The translations under genes were made by a program, and so were the position numbers. Shown here piece after piece: positions 24,801-39,800 of a DNA stretch of 64,000 nt. The DNA comes from Azorinus chamasolen (lineage: Eukaryota; Mollusca; Bivalvia; Cardiida; Solecurtidae): assembly GCA_963576725.1 (NCBI GenBank), contig OY755241.1, forward strand, positions 29,886,853 through 29,950,852, written 5' to 3'. Under the pieces are notes generated by a model that did not search any database, was not told the DNA's origin, and saw only the letters and a program-made list of their open reading frames with translations. Every line of letters begins with the position of its first letter. The stretch's first letter is position 1.

Positions 24801-27800
24801 TGAATACTAAGGGTAGAGAGGGGAGAGTGGTTGTCTGAATACTAAGGGTATAGAGGGGAGATTGGTTGTCTGAATACTAAGGGTATAGAGGAGAGAGTGG
24901 GTGTCTGAATACTAATAGTATAGAGGAGAGAGTGGTTGTCTGAATACTAAGGGTATAGAGGAGAGAGTGGGTGTTTGAATACTAAGGGTATAGAGGAGAG
25001 AGTGGTTGTCTGAATACTAAGGGTATAGAGGAGAGAGTGGGTGTCTGAATACTAAGGGTAGAGAGGTGAGAGTGGGTGTCTGAATACTAAGGGTATAGAG
25101 GGGAGATTGGTTGTCTGAATACTAAGGGTAGAGAGGGGAGAGTGGTTGTCTGAATACTAAGGGTAGAGAGGTGAGAGTGGGTGTCTGAATACTAAGGGTA
25201 GAGAGGAGAGAGTGGGTGTCTGAATACTAAGGGTATAGAGGGGAGAGTGGGTGTCTGAATAATAAGGGTAGAGAGGTGAGAGTGGGTGTCTGAATACTAA
25301 GGGTAGAGAGGAGAGAGTGGGTGTCTGAATACTAAGGGTAGAGAGGGGGAGAGTGGGTGTCTGAATACTAAGGGTAGAGAGGGGAGAGTGGGTGTCTGAA
25401 TACTAAGGGTAGAGAGGGGAGAGTGGGTGTCTGAATACTAAGGGTAATGGCTGTACCATATACATACTCATAATATTCACACACACAATCTGACTTTTCC
25501 ACCTGTCAGTGAGTGAGTTGGGTTTTACGTCGGACCAACAGTATTTCAGTTATTTGCAGACGGCACCCGCTTGAGACAAGTTAGTGCTGCCTCACTGGAA
25601 TGCCCCTGCTGCAGGCACATGGCAAGGGTACCCCACCCAGTCACATTATTCTGACATCGGGCCGACCAGTCCTAGAACTACCCTTTTAATGTCGAGCGTA
25701 GACAAGGGAGCTACTAGTATCAACTTTTAACGAATTTTGGTCTGTCGCGGCCGGGGATCGAACCCACGACCTTCCGTACCGCAGGCGGACACTCTGCCAC
25801 TGAGCCATGCAGCCAGTCCCACCTGTCTGTAAATCAATTCAGCACCATTTGATTACTTTCATAAAATTTATGGAGCAGCAAAATGTGATCTGGATCTACA
25901 CTATTTCCCTAAGTTTGTCTGACTGAATATCTAACCCTTTACTTTATAAATACACATTTCTATGACTTTGCAAGCGTAGTAGACCCAGATCAGACGGCTC
26001 CAACTGGAGCTGTCTGATCAGAATCTGCTGTTTGCATTTGTCATAATAATAATGAGGTAACAACTTAAAATGGTTTAAGTAACACCCCCCCCCCCCCCAC
26101 CCCACCCCTTTTCACTTCCAAATGACGCCTGCCATGAGGTTCTATGTTCCTTATCCATGCTCTTCTTTCACCATGTCCTTCCTGCTCCAAGTCCCAATCT
26201 TCTTTCACCATGTCTGTAAGAGCTATACTTAAGAGGTTTACTAATCTACTCAAATCCCTTATTTCTAAACCAAACCCTATCTTGTTTGGGCTCACTTAGA
26301 AGAGGTAATTTAAATGAATACAGTAAAACCTCTCTATAGCGGCCACTAAATTACATCAAGTATTTTGTGTTAAAGGCAGGTGGCAGCATAAAGCAAGGTG
26401 AAAGTAAAAAAGAACACTCCTATAGGAGCGTTCTTTTTTACTTTCACCTTGCTTTAAGCTGCCACCTGCTCTAAATACCAACTAATTAACACAATTTAGT
26501 GGCCATTATAGAGAGGTTTTACTGTACTAATAAGATATGGTTTGATGGCAAAAAATTGAAAATATTTTTCAAAGATTTCCAAAATACTCCCTCTTATTTA
26601 CAGCTCTGTACCAAACCCAGGCTCCCTTTCCCTGTACCAACCCAAGTCATCCTTTTCCTGAACCAATTCCCATCTCCCGTCCCCAGGTTTTATCCCACTA
26701 CCGCCACCAAAATGGATGCCATGTATGGTTACTGACAATATGCATACAGGTGATACAACAACATATGGCTTACCCAGAGAAATTTGTCCACTATCTATAC
26801 ATATACAATAACAAAGGTAAACAACTGGCACATGGTCACAAGTAACAAAAGTCAAAGCAACAGATAATGGGGCGTACTAAAATCATCATTTCTCCACCTA
26901 TCCCTATGTTGTGACCACTCTTTAGAATCGTCTGGAAGAGACGATTCTAAAGAGTGGTCACAACATAGGGTTTGGTGGAGAAATAAAGAAATTAATCTTG
27001 AAAAATGTTTTAATTTACGCATCTTATCTGGAGCTCTGATAAGTGCAGGTGAAAACAGCGTGATCACTCCTCTTTAGAAGTCAAGCCATAACAAAACCTT
27101 ACCTTTATTACCCTCAGTACAGTAGAACCTGTCCCAGCGGCCTTTCATTTATTGAACAAAGGTTAGTCTTAACCCTTTCCTCCATATGCTATTTTTTGAC
27201 CTAACCTCTTAGAATGAATCTGTCCAAAAGGAGCATTTACCACAGAAAATAAATAAAAAAAAAATAGAATTTTGTAATATGAAACCATTGTGATAAATAG
27301 AGCATTTGCTCCTATGGGAGCAAATGCTCTATTTATCACAATGGTTTCAAGAAGTGGTTATTACAGAGGCGTAGAAAAGCATATTTATGGAGGAAAGAGT
27401 TAACAAGAGGGCCAGAATGGCCCTGAAGCGCTCACCAGACTATCAGAGGAGAAGATTTTCAAAGTTTTCACTATATGTTTCTATAGAAAACTAGCCGGCC
27501 CTGGGGCGGGCCAATTTTGACCCCAGGGGCATAATTTATATAACTTTTGTAGAGGACTTAGACATGATGCTATGAGCCAAATATGAAAGCTGAGCACCTT
27601 TCAGTTTCATAAGATTTTCAAAGTTTGCTCTATATGTTTCTACTGAAAACTACCCACCCCTGGGGCGGGGCCAATTTTGACCCCAGGGCCATAATTAATA
27701 TAACTTTTGTAAAGGACCTGAAGATGATGATACATGAGTTCATATTATTATTCATATCTTAACTTATTTTTAACCCTTCCACTGTTCTATGTTTATTCAA

Positions 27801-30800
27801 AATTTCAATACCTACTGAATGTTCATGGACAAAATAGTTATAATGAAAAATAGAAAGTGTAGCCATTTAAGAAAGTAATGAAAAACATCTTTCAAATTCC
27901 ATTAACAAACAGAGTAGACCCTATTTAGACAGCTGCTAAAGGAGCCGCCTGATCTGGGTCTGCTCTGTTTGCAAATGCATGAAAAGGCATTTATATGAGG
28001 GAATGGGTTAAGTAAACATATTATAAGTACATTGTATATTGTACACAAAAATGGAAATAATTTAATGCAATTTGCACTATATAATATCATAAGTAAACAG
28101 AGCAGATTGATCATATGGCTACTAAATGAGCCATCTAATCTGGGTCTACTCTGTTTGCAATGGTGCAGAAATGCATAATTTTGGAGTAAAGGGTTGTCTG
28201 TGCAATAGGCCAGATCTAAAAATATCAGCTGTCTACCCAGAAGGGAGGCATCCCAGTTGTTATCAAAAGTGCAAAGGGAGACCTAGCACAGTTTGGATTC
28301 TGATCTGACGCATATGTAACTTCAAATTACATTGGTCAGATCAGAATCCAATATTGTACTTCATAATTGTTTTGTACAAGAGAGTTAATTGTAAGATTGA
28401 CATGTATTAAAAAACAATGTGAACAATCTTAGACAAGCAGACAACAATTCTGAAACAACTATAATACTGATAAAGAATGCTACAGCATAGAACACTTGAC
28501 TTGTATTCAGCTAAACTTCACAAAAGATATACTGATAAGACTCTATATTGATATCTGAGAGCTTAATGCAGGACATAGATATGCAAAGAGCATTTTGAGA
28601 ATTATCCACTTAGTTTTCTCCATCTAAAATGAGTGTTTGTTATTTATTTGGCTAAACACAATTTCTACTCTACTGATTAGACTAAGGGTAAAACCACTGG
28701 AACTAGGTCAGTCTCAGTGGACTGGGTTGGAGGAGAAACCTTTAGCCGCAGTTTGTGAAGTGAAAAAGCCTATTTTAAAGTATAACCCAAAGGGCAGGAC
28801 CAATTTTAACCTCAGAACTATGATATTAACAAAATTCTTAAAGGTAAACTAAGTAGATCCATACACCAAATATCTAAGCTCTGGGACATGTAGTTTTTGC
28901 CAGGAAGATACTAGTGTTTAAACAGCAGTCAGCTTCGGAAAACTTGCCACCACTAGGGCGGGGCCAATTTTGACCCCAGGGACATGATTTATATAACTTT
29001 TGTAGAGGACCTATAGATGATGCTATGTGCCAAATATCAAAGCTGAGAACCTTCCAGTTTCAGAGAAGAAGATTTTCAAAGTTTCACTATATGTTTCTAT
29101 TGAAAACTTGACACCCCCAGGGTGGGGCCAATTTTGACTCCAGGGACATAATTTATATAACTTTTGTAAAGGACCTATAGGTGAAGCTATGTGCCAAAGA
29201 TGAAAGCTGAGCACCCTATAGATTCAGAGGAGAAGATTTTTAAAGGTTCAAATTGTTGACGACGGACGACGAACGACGAACGACGAACGACGAACGACGG
29301 ACGACGCACGACGGACATCAGGTGATCACAAAAGCTCACCCTGAGCACTTTGTGCTCTGGTGAGCTAAAAAGCAGGTTGTTGCTTAATGCAGGGCAAAAG
29401 TAATGCAGAAAGCTCCTATAGAAGCTTTTTTAATTACTTTTGAGCTGCATTAAGCTACTACTTGCCTTACAGACCCATGATTAGACCTCTTTTTTATGGC
29501 CGCTTAAGACAGGTTCTACTGTATTTGGATACTGAATCTCCATCTATTTATAAAGATGCATAACTCAACTTGGCATCATTTGATAACCATAGCTCTTTAC
29601 TTCATGAATATTCAAAAAAGAAATGATGACATTATGAATATTTATTAGATTAATAATTGTTAAACACATTTTGCCATGGCAGAAACCGTAGAAACATATC
29701 TATATTATATCATAAGCAAACAGTGGGAACAGAGTAAACCCAGATTACATGAGACCTGTAGGAGCTGTCTTATCAGGGCCTGCTATGTTTGCTTATAAAG
29801 TAATACAGATATATGATTCTGCAGTTTCTGCCATGGCCAAAAAATCCTTTGTTCATAGTGCTATTATAAAAACACAGTAAATTAATATTCATATCTTCAT
29901 GATTTCTCAATTAATATACATGGAGTAAAGGGTCAAGCTTGTCTATCTTATATTCCTTTTCATCTGGAAGCTGCAATCAGCAAATCAACACATCCACGAC
30001 TTACCTAACTGTTACCTAATGCATATTCATGCAAGACTCTACACAGATTCAGGAGATGGTTTGCTTCTGGAGTGGGGTTGTTTTTTTTGTTCCCACACAA
30101 GTCAGAGAAAACACTTTAACCTTTTCCCTCATTTAAACGTGTTTTCACGCATTTGCAAACAGAGTAGACCCAGATCAGACGGCTCCTGGAGGAGCCGTCT
30201 GATCAGGGTCTACTCTGTTTGCTATTAGAATTTGATAGATATGTTTCTTTAGTTTCTAAATTGGATATAATGCTCCAGCTTCCATATTTCATTATAACTA
30301 TTTTGTTCATGAATATTCATTACGTATTGAAATTTGAAATAAACATAAAACAGGGAAAGAGTTTAACCCTTTATTCCATAAAAATGCCTTTCTAAACAGA
30401 GCAGACAAAGATCAAATGGCTCCTGTAGGAGCTGTCTGATCAGGATCTGCTATGTTTGCTTATGAAATTATGATAGATCTGACCCTAGTTTTTACCAGTA
30501 CCAAAACATCAAGTGTACATACAGGGTGTCCCCTAAAAGTTTACAGTTCGTCCCCTTATAACTTGATCAAATATTGAACTATATACGTGAAAAAATACAT
30601 CATTTTAAAGCATACATACTGAACTTTGTATTACGCATAAAATGTGTGCGCTTAAATCTGTAATGTCGCGACATTATGACGTCAAAACTTATTATTTTCA
30701 CGATGTGAAAAGTTATGAAATTGAAAGTGTTACTGATGTGCAAAGGAAGTTTATATATGCCTATAAAGACATGAGTGCGAGTAGAGTGAACATCTGCAAA

Positions 30801-33800
30801 ATAGTAAGAACGTTTGAAGAATGTGGGACAGTAAAATATTCTCGAAGGACCGGTCGACCACAGACCAGTATCAGCCCATTCTTTTACAGAGAAACCGTTA
30901 CATAGTGAAAAGGTCGGAATGTGATGTGCTGTCGTCACATGGGGTGACTGATCCATATTTGTTCAGCAATATGGTAAACTAACAACGTTACTTGTCTCTG
31001 TTAAATAACAAGTTCGTTTCTGAACTCCACAGATGCTGTATTGATATATGAACAATGCCTGGTTCATGCAAGATGGGACAAAACAACACACTGCAAATAA
31101 GATGTTGGATACATATACGAAAAGTTTGGTGATAGGGAAATTTCCAGGAATACCCAAAAATTGAATCATTGTGATGTGAAATAGACCGCCCGCAGCCCAG
31201 ATCTCAAACCTTGTGATATTTTTCTATGGGGTTATTTGAAGTCGTTAGTGTATAACCAAAAGCCAATAGACACGTCTAAGCTTCTGCAAAACATCAGGAG
31301 AAAAGTTAACAAGATCAGTATAGACACAATGTGCCAAGGTAATCAACTGTTTCAAAGAGAGAGAGTGTGAGAAGGGAGACTGCAAAATGACAGACATCTT
31401 GAAAACGTCATTAACTACTGATTTACGTTATAGACAAAATCAGGACATTTTAGTAAAGTTTCATTTTTCTGAAAGATATATGAGTGTTAACCCTTTGCTT
31501 GTTGTTCACATCAATATACCTACCTGTAAATAGTGAAGACCCAGATGAGACAGCTCCTGCAGGAGCTGTCTCATCAGGGTCTGCACTATTTACAATTTGA
31601 TTGTGCAACCAGTGCACTCCACAGTAGTGATTGCACAGCGAAATACTTGTACACAGTGAATATATATGTAATTATACAACAGGGCATTGGTAAAGAAGGA
31701 GAAATGTTTTTTAAAATTCAGCAAGAGAAGGGTTCATGAACAGACTCAATAAAACCGAGTCTGCAATTTTCTCTTTTTGTGTTGCAATTTTTGCTTTCGA
31801 GGGATCACCACCCTTCAGAATTTTTAACCTTAAATCTGGTACCAGATAAAACTTGTATCTATTGTCTATACGTGTACACATTGTCTGTCATTGTTATAGC
31901 AGAACTTTCAGATATTACAAATAGACATTGAATCTGTAAACTTTCTCTTTGGACACCCTGTACGCTCACGGACACCCTGTACGCTCACTATTTGAATATA
32001 AGAGTCAGAACTATAATTTTGATGTACACAGTGAAGTGAGTTTTAATCTTGATTCTTTCATTAATCATGGAAACTAGAAATTATTCAGCTGATTGTGATG
32101 TATTCATAGATGGCCGGTTACACTCCCCGACCTCTACTCTAAATCTTGGATGGCCGGGGTAAAAAAATCATATTATCAGAATCTGTTATTTCACTCTGAA
32201 TGGCTTCAGCAAGTCAGAATCTCAAAAACATTTTCACCACAGCAGTTTTCACACCATTTATTATTTAAAGCGAGATGGCTTCAGAATAAAGAATTCTTTA
32301 GTGTACCACTTGTAACAAGCAAATTCTCTGAATTGATATCCCCCGCCAAACAAATGCTGGCCTAAGTATTTAACTGAGTTATGACCAGACAGACAAAAAA
32401 GCTGTGTTTTTGGCAAAGTGCCATCCATAACTCTCATATTGTTCGAAGGTATTCCTTTCGGTGTTAAACATTTACGCAAAGTTTAAAAGAAAAACTCAAA
32501 ATGCACGGAATAACAATCTCTGTAGTTGGCGGGGGATAAAATTCAACCAGATGTTGGGTTTCCGCAGTTGACCTACACCGTTAGACAGCTATGAGGCACA
32601 AACCTTACCGACTTCTGCTGGCCGTATACAAATTGCCGATTTGTTTTCGATTTGCTGAATGCAGGTTCCTTTACTTTTACGCCAGATTTTTCATACTGTG
32701 ACTGTTATAATGTTAAAACAGTAAAGAGGTGTTTTCACTTGCACTAGTTAACCCTTTGCCCAATAAATATCTACAGAGCAACAGATAAACGTGCATACTC
32801 AAATACTAAAATCGTCATTTCTCCACCAAACCCTATGTTAGGACCACTCTTCAGAATCGTCTTGAATATTCCATTCTAAAAAGTGGCGACAGCATAGGGT
32901 TAGGTGGAGAAATAAAGAAGTTATTCTTGAAAATGTTATTAATTTAACCCTTTCCCTGTTCTGCGTTTATTTCAAATTTCAATACCTACTGAATATTCAT
33001 GGAGAAAATGGTTATAATGAAATACTGAACATTGTAGCCATTTTAGAAAGTAAAAGAAACAGATCTTTCAAATTCCAAAAACAAACAGAGCAGATCCTGA
33101 TCAGATGGCTCCTATTGGAGCCGTCTGATCTGGGTCAACTCTGTTTGCAAATGCTTGAAATGCGTTTATATGAGGGAAAGGGTTAAGCAGAATTTTAGAA
33201 TCAGATCCATAGTATCCCATAAGCAAACAGAACAAACCCTGATCTAGGTCTACTCTGTTTGCAGAGGCATTAAAACATGTATCTATAAGGCAAAGAGTTA
33301 ACTTTATCAATTTACCCACAAGGCAAACAAAGTTTGTGTGCTTCTGGATGATAAAACTAAAAGCTAACAAGCTTTAAAATGTGCCGGAGAGGATGTCTAC
33401 AACACGTGACAAACTAAGATTAATTCCTCATCTGCCAACTAATTGTTGTCTGCTTCATTTTTTAAAACCCTTTACTCCATGAATACTCATGTAAGAAATA
33501 ATGACATCATCAGAGGTCCATATAAGATGCATTTATATATAAACCAACCCTTTCCCTGTTCTATGTTTATTCCAAATTTCAAAACCTATCAAAGGTGGAA
33601 CATTGCAGACATTTTAGAAAGCAAAGAACCAGATCTATCAAATTCTGTTAGCAAACAGAGCAGACCCTGATCAGATGGCTCCTCTAGGAGCCGTCTGATC
33701 TGGGTCTACTCTGTTTGCAAATGCGTGAAAACACGTTTATATGAGGGGAAAGGTTTAAACATTTTCAAGAATAACTTCTTTATTTCTCTACCAAACTCTA

Positions 33801-36800
33801 TGTTGTGACCACTCTTTAGAGTCGTCTCTTCGAGTGGTCACAACATAGGGTTTGGTGGAGAAATGGCGATTTGAGTATTCATAATTTGAATAAGCAGCTT
33901 TATCTGTAGCTCTGTATCATCAATAATTAATATTATTTTTTAGCTGAACACAATAATTGTTTTACCTTGGCAGAAAATATGAAATCACTATGTAATTCAA
34001 TAAGCAAACAGCAGACCCTGATCAAATGGCTCTTACAGGAGCCATCTGATCTGGGTCTTCTCTATTCACATAGGTGTAGAAAACCGTATAAATTTCTAGA
34101 ATGGTTTAAAGAAACTCAAATAATTACTCTGTGTCTCTTTTGGATCAAACAAAATTGTACAGAATGCATAGAAGCAGATAACAGTATTTCACAGACTAAT
34201 AGTGATTGGAAAGAAATAAACCTTTACTTCATAATCACACATTTTTATGCCTTTGCAAACAGAGCATACTCAGATCAGACAGCTACTGCATGAGCTGTCT
34301 GACCAAAGTCTGCTCCATTTGCTTATTGGCTAACACAGACCTGATTCTGCAGTTTCTTGCACATCCAAAAAGTTCTTTCAAATATCAGCTATTATTTTCT
34401 CTAATGAATATTCATGAAGTAAAGGGATAAATTGAATGTGAAAGGTAGGTATAATTCCTCAGTTATGTTCACTCTATTAATGACTCATCTGGATTGGAAG
34501 AAACTAAATGTGTAATAGACTATGCTAGGCAAAGCTGACACTGATCAGACAGATCCTACAGGGTCTGGTCTGGGTCTACTCTGTTTGCAGAGACAAGTCT
34601 ATCAAGTACAGAGTTAGTATGTATTCTTGCCCTACCCCTAGCCTACAAATGGTAAATTCGAAGCTGTAGTTATCCCTTGAAATACTGAATTTTCAGAGTG
34701 GATTAGCCCATAAGTGTTTAACCCATTACCTCATAAGCTATTTTTAGATACAACCTCTTTGAATAAATCTACCGAAAAGGAGCATTAACTAGAGAAAAGG
34801 AAAATTTTAGAATTTTTTAGTTTGAAAACATTGTGATAAATAGAGCATTTGCTCCTATAGGAGTAAATGCTCTATTTATCACAATGGTTTCACAAAGTGA
34901 CTTTTACAGAGTCATCAAAAGTCGTCAATATGAAGGAAAGGGTTAACTATAGAGTCCACTCAGTACAAAAGGCTTAAACTTGCTAGAGGATTTTGAATGA
35001 CAAACAGTGCAGACCCTGATCAGAGGGCTCCTCTAGGATCCCTCTGATCTGGGTGTACACTGTTTGCAAATGCCACTGGTGCATTCACGTCCGACATTCA
35101 AAGGGTTCACAAGTCCCATTTATATTTCTCCTTCAAACCCATCTTGCTAAGTACTATTCATTAGAATCACCCGTTTGAAGCAATTCTAAGACCTTATTCT
35201 AATGAATAGCAGCAAGATCAGACCCAGTTGAGAAATAATAGAGTTTGACAGATCAGTATGCTATCTACAGCTCTCAGACTAAATTAGTAATATGTTATGT
35301 AAAGACTGAGGCTGATACAAAAAGATATGACAGGATTTGTTAGGACTGAGATATTATAATAACTGTATGGGTCTTACCTTTGATTTGGCCATCAGCATAA
35401 CTTTGTCAAACAGGAAAATATATCTGTGAAAGAGAACAAAGGTTATCTCCCTTTTTCATGCAAAATGCACAAGTAAATTTTATAACATTGTTTATTTGTT
35501 TGAATTCTTATCTAAAGTACATAAATCGAGTACATGTATAACAAGACACAAGTTTTCAATTATATTTTTTTGGAAAAAACAAAATCTTTTTTTTTACATT
35601 TCCCCAATCAATTTTCAGTTTTATGTAACTACAGCATGCAAAACCTGCTGCCTGCTTTAAGAAGCAAGTTGTAAAGGCAGGGCAAAGCTCCATTGACATT
35701 GGCATTTAAGCAACTATATGCACTAATTGACCCTTTACTCCATGAACATGTAATAAGATCCAACATTATTCCATAAGCCAAAAAAGCAGACGCTGCATGA
35801 TCAGACAGCTACTAAACAAACCCTCTGATCTGGGTCTACTTTGGTTGCAAAGGCATTAAAAGGCAACTGAGAAGTAAAGGTTTAACCCTTTCCTGCATAA
35901 ATACACCTTTCTACGCCTCTATAAAAGTCACCTGTTGAAACCATTGTGATAAATAGAGCAAATGCTCTATTCATCACAATGGTTTCAAACTACAAAATTC
36001 TAAAATTTTCCTTTTCTCTTGATAGTGCTCCTTTTCGGTAGATTTATTCAAAGTGGTCGAATCTAAAAATAGCCTATGGAGGAATGGGTTAAAGACCCTG
36101 AATTAGACTTATTTTGGTGGTTGAGGTAACTGTTTCTTTCAAATTACACAATAGAAGTGGAAGTGTGTTAGAAACATAGAGATGATGAGTAAATTAAAAC
36201 TCTTTTTAATTCTTTACAATCTTAGTAATTTTGCCGCCTGCTTAATTGTGGTCTGCTGCTCAGTTTTCACCTGCAACACTGTCAAATCTATAATTTTCTT
36301 TCTGCTTTTTTGTAAGCAGAAAGTTGAGCCTAAGTGACAAACAGTTTGGATGTAAGTTCAGGCCCCACATTTTGTGGGCCTGATCTGAATCCATACTGTT
36401 TGCATAGGTATTAAATGGCAGGAAAATATTCCCATAGAATTCAAAGAGTTAAGTAACATCTTTATTTCTCAATCAAACTCTTCTTTACACCATACTTTAT
36501 GAGAGACAATTCTTAACTCTTTCCTCCATAGGCTATTTTTAGACCCAACCTCTTTGAATGAATCTACCCAAAAGGATCAATGAATAGAGAAAAGTAAAAT
36601 TTTAGAATTTTGTTGTTTTAAACCATTGTGATAAATAGAGCATTTGCTCCTATAGGAACAAATGCTCTATTTTATTTATCACAATGGTTTCAAGAAGTGG
36701 TTATTACAGAGGCGTAGAATGGCATATTTATGGAGGAAAGGGTTAAAAGTGGTCATAACATGGGCTTTGGTGGAGACATTACGGTTTTAGTATTTGAAAT

Positions 36801-39800
36801 GGAACCATTATTTATAGCTCTGTCTAAAAATTAACCCTTTCCCTGTTGAATATTCATGTTTGAAATAATGACATCATGAATATTCATTAGCTGAATTTGT
36901 TTTAATGGCATATATCTGTGTAAACATGAATTTTTGACATTGCTAGAAACTGTTAAGTGAGATCTATTATAATTTCAAAAGTAAACAGAGCAGCTCCTGA
37001 TCAGACAACTCCTATAGGAGCTGTCTGAGCTGGGGTTACTCTATTTGTTAAGGCATGAAAAAAGCATTTAGATGAAGGAAAGGATTAAATCCTGATTAGA
37101 CACAATTTCAGTGATTCAAAGCTCTGTGAAGTGCATAATAATTCACTTGTACTCTGTAGTAGGCTAAAAGTTAACCCTTTACCTCAGGAATATTCATGTA
37201 AGTAATTATAACTGAATAATAAACTGAAATTTAATAAAAGCATAATATGAACAAGCAAGGAATAAGCCAAGGCAGAATCTATAAAATCAAATCTATATCA
37301 TTCCATATTAAGCAAACAAAACAGATCCACATCATACAGCTCCTACAGGAGCCATCAGACCTAGGTCTACTCTGTTTGCAAAAGTGTGAAAAAGGCATTC
37401 CTATCAGGTAAGGGGTTAAAATTATTTGTTTTTCTCTAAATTCCGTGCTCTGGGCCCATCACCGTGTCAGTAAAGCACCCTGTGCCTAGGTTACGCTATA
37501 CATATCATACAACTTGTAACAGATTTGTTTTAAAACCATTTGATTGCCTGATGAATATTCCTAAAAAATAATAACATAATGAATATTACTTTCCCTGTTC
37601 AATATTCATGCAAGAAATAAATGATAATATGAATATCTATTAGTTGATTTTTTGGCATATTACAAAGTAATGTTTTTGGTATAGGTTGAAACTGTAGTCA
37701 GATCTATAATAATTTCATAATCAAACAGAGAAGACCCTGATCAGATGGCTCCTACAGGAGTCATCTGATCTGGGTCTACTCTGTTTACAAGGAGTGAAAA
37801 AACATTTCTATGAAGGAGAGGGTGAACCTGAATCTGCATAATGGCATTATGAACCAGAGAATTTTTACCAAGGCCGAAAATAGAACTTCATAAACAGAGC
37901 AGACCCTGATCTGACAGCTTCTACAGGATCTGACTCTGATCTGGGTCTGCTCAGTTTGCCAGGCATCAAAAGTGTTTCTATCAGGTTCAGTTAAGAGTTG
38001 TGTGGCTTTAACATACATATTCTGTTTAACGTGTTTAACCCTTTCCTCCATAACTACGCCTTTCTACGCCTCTGTAAAAGTCACTTAATGAAACCATTCT
38101 GATAAATAGAGCATTTGCTCCTATAGGACCAAATGCTCTATTTATCACAATGGTTTCAAACTACAAAATTCTAAAATTTTACTTTTCTCTAGTAAATGCA
38201 CCTTTTGGGTCTAAAAATAGCCTATGGAGGAAAGGGTTTAATTAGACTGACATAGTAGCAAATAGTGTAGACCCTGATCAAGGGTTAATATATTTCAAAT
38301 TATAAACAGAGCAACAGATAAAGGTGTGTACTCAAATACAAAATTGTCCTTTCTCCACCAAACCCTACGTTGTGACCACTCTTTAGCTCCACCAATGTCC
38401 CCTGTTGGCACCGTTGAAAACAGTGCAGTCCCAGGTCAGATGCCGCTTTTTCAAGGCAGCATCTGACCTGGGACTTCACTGTTTTCTGTATTATTTTAGC
38501 CCAAGCATACAGGTTTTTAAAAACAAATGTTTTACTAATATACCTTTATTATTTAGTTTAGAATTATATCTAATATGAAATTATTATTGCAGACGACACT
38601 TTACAATTTGGTGCCAAAAGAGTTAAAATCGTCAGGAGAGAGTGGTCACAACATAAGGTTTGGTGGAGAAATACAGAATTTATTCTGGAAAATGTTTTCA
38701 TTTACACATCTCATCTATCTGGACCTCTCTATATATCTATCACCACCCTTTAACTGTGAATCGTAGTAACGTACATAATATTTCAGTACATGTATTATAC
38801 TTATATGCTAGCAAATTCAGACACTTGATCTCCCCTTTGCAGTTACTTTAAATGGCAATAATGTAGTAGCTAATACTGTAGACCCAGATCAAACTGTTCC
38901 TTCAGTTTGTCTGTCTGTCTGTCTATTTAGGGCAATTACAGTACATATTTTTCCCTTCACAAGATTGGTGCACATCATCATCATGATGAACAGAACAAGT
39001 TTTACAAATTCAATATTATTAGAAAACTATGGCAAATCCTGTATCATATATACAAGACAATATACCTGAGTAAGACTTTGTCATCTGCATTTAACTCTAA
39101 ACCATATATGTTTTTAACACCTTTGCAAACAGAGTAGACCAAGACCAGACAGCTCCTGCAGGAGCTGTCTGATCTGATCAGAGTCTGCTCTGTTTGCTTA
39201 TGAAGTAATATTGATATGATTCAAATAGTCAAATAATCCTTTGTTTATCCCTTTCCCTCATATAAACATGTTTTCACGCATTTGCAAACAGAGTAGACCC
39301 AGATCAGACGGCTCCTGTAGGTCTGCTCTGTTTGCTAATGAATTTGACAGATCTGTTTCTTTACTTTCTAGAATGACTACAGTGTCCAACTTTCCATATT
39401 TCATTATGACTATTTTGTCCATGACTATTCAGTAGGTATTGAAATTTGGAATAAACATAGAACAGGGAAAGGGTTAATTATTGCTAATAATAATCAAGAT
39501 ATTATTTTCTAACATGAACCTATAGTGTAATGTACAAGTTCATGTTATTCAACCTATAATTATTATATGCAATGCATAACTTTGTTATTCAACGTATATA
39601 ACTTTATGTTATTCAACATACATGTTCAACATATAACTACATTATTCAACCTATATGTCCAGTGTATAACTTCATGTTATTCAACCTATAAATTATGTGC
39701 AATGTATAACTATGTTATTCAACCTTAACCTTCAATGAATTATTGTTCTTCAACCCAGATGTGCATTTAATATTCTAGATAATGGGCTGCCTATGTGAAT

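Noticed and set aside
25738..25818. Possible tRNA gene
   Set aside because: A and B boxes are present but the cloverleaf is not complete and the sequence continues into a SINE body with flanking duplication.
30600..30956. 118-codon minus-strand frame in the mariner region
   Set aside because: Antisense to the recognisable transposase fragment on the plus strand.
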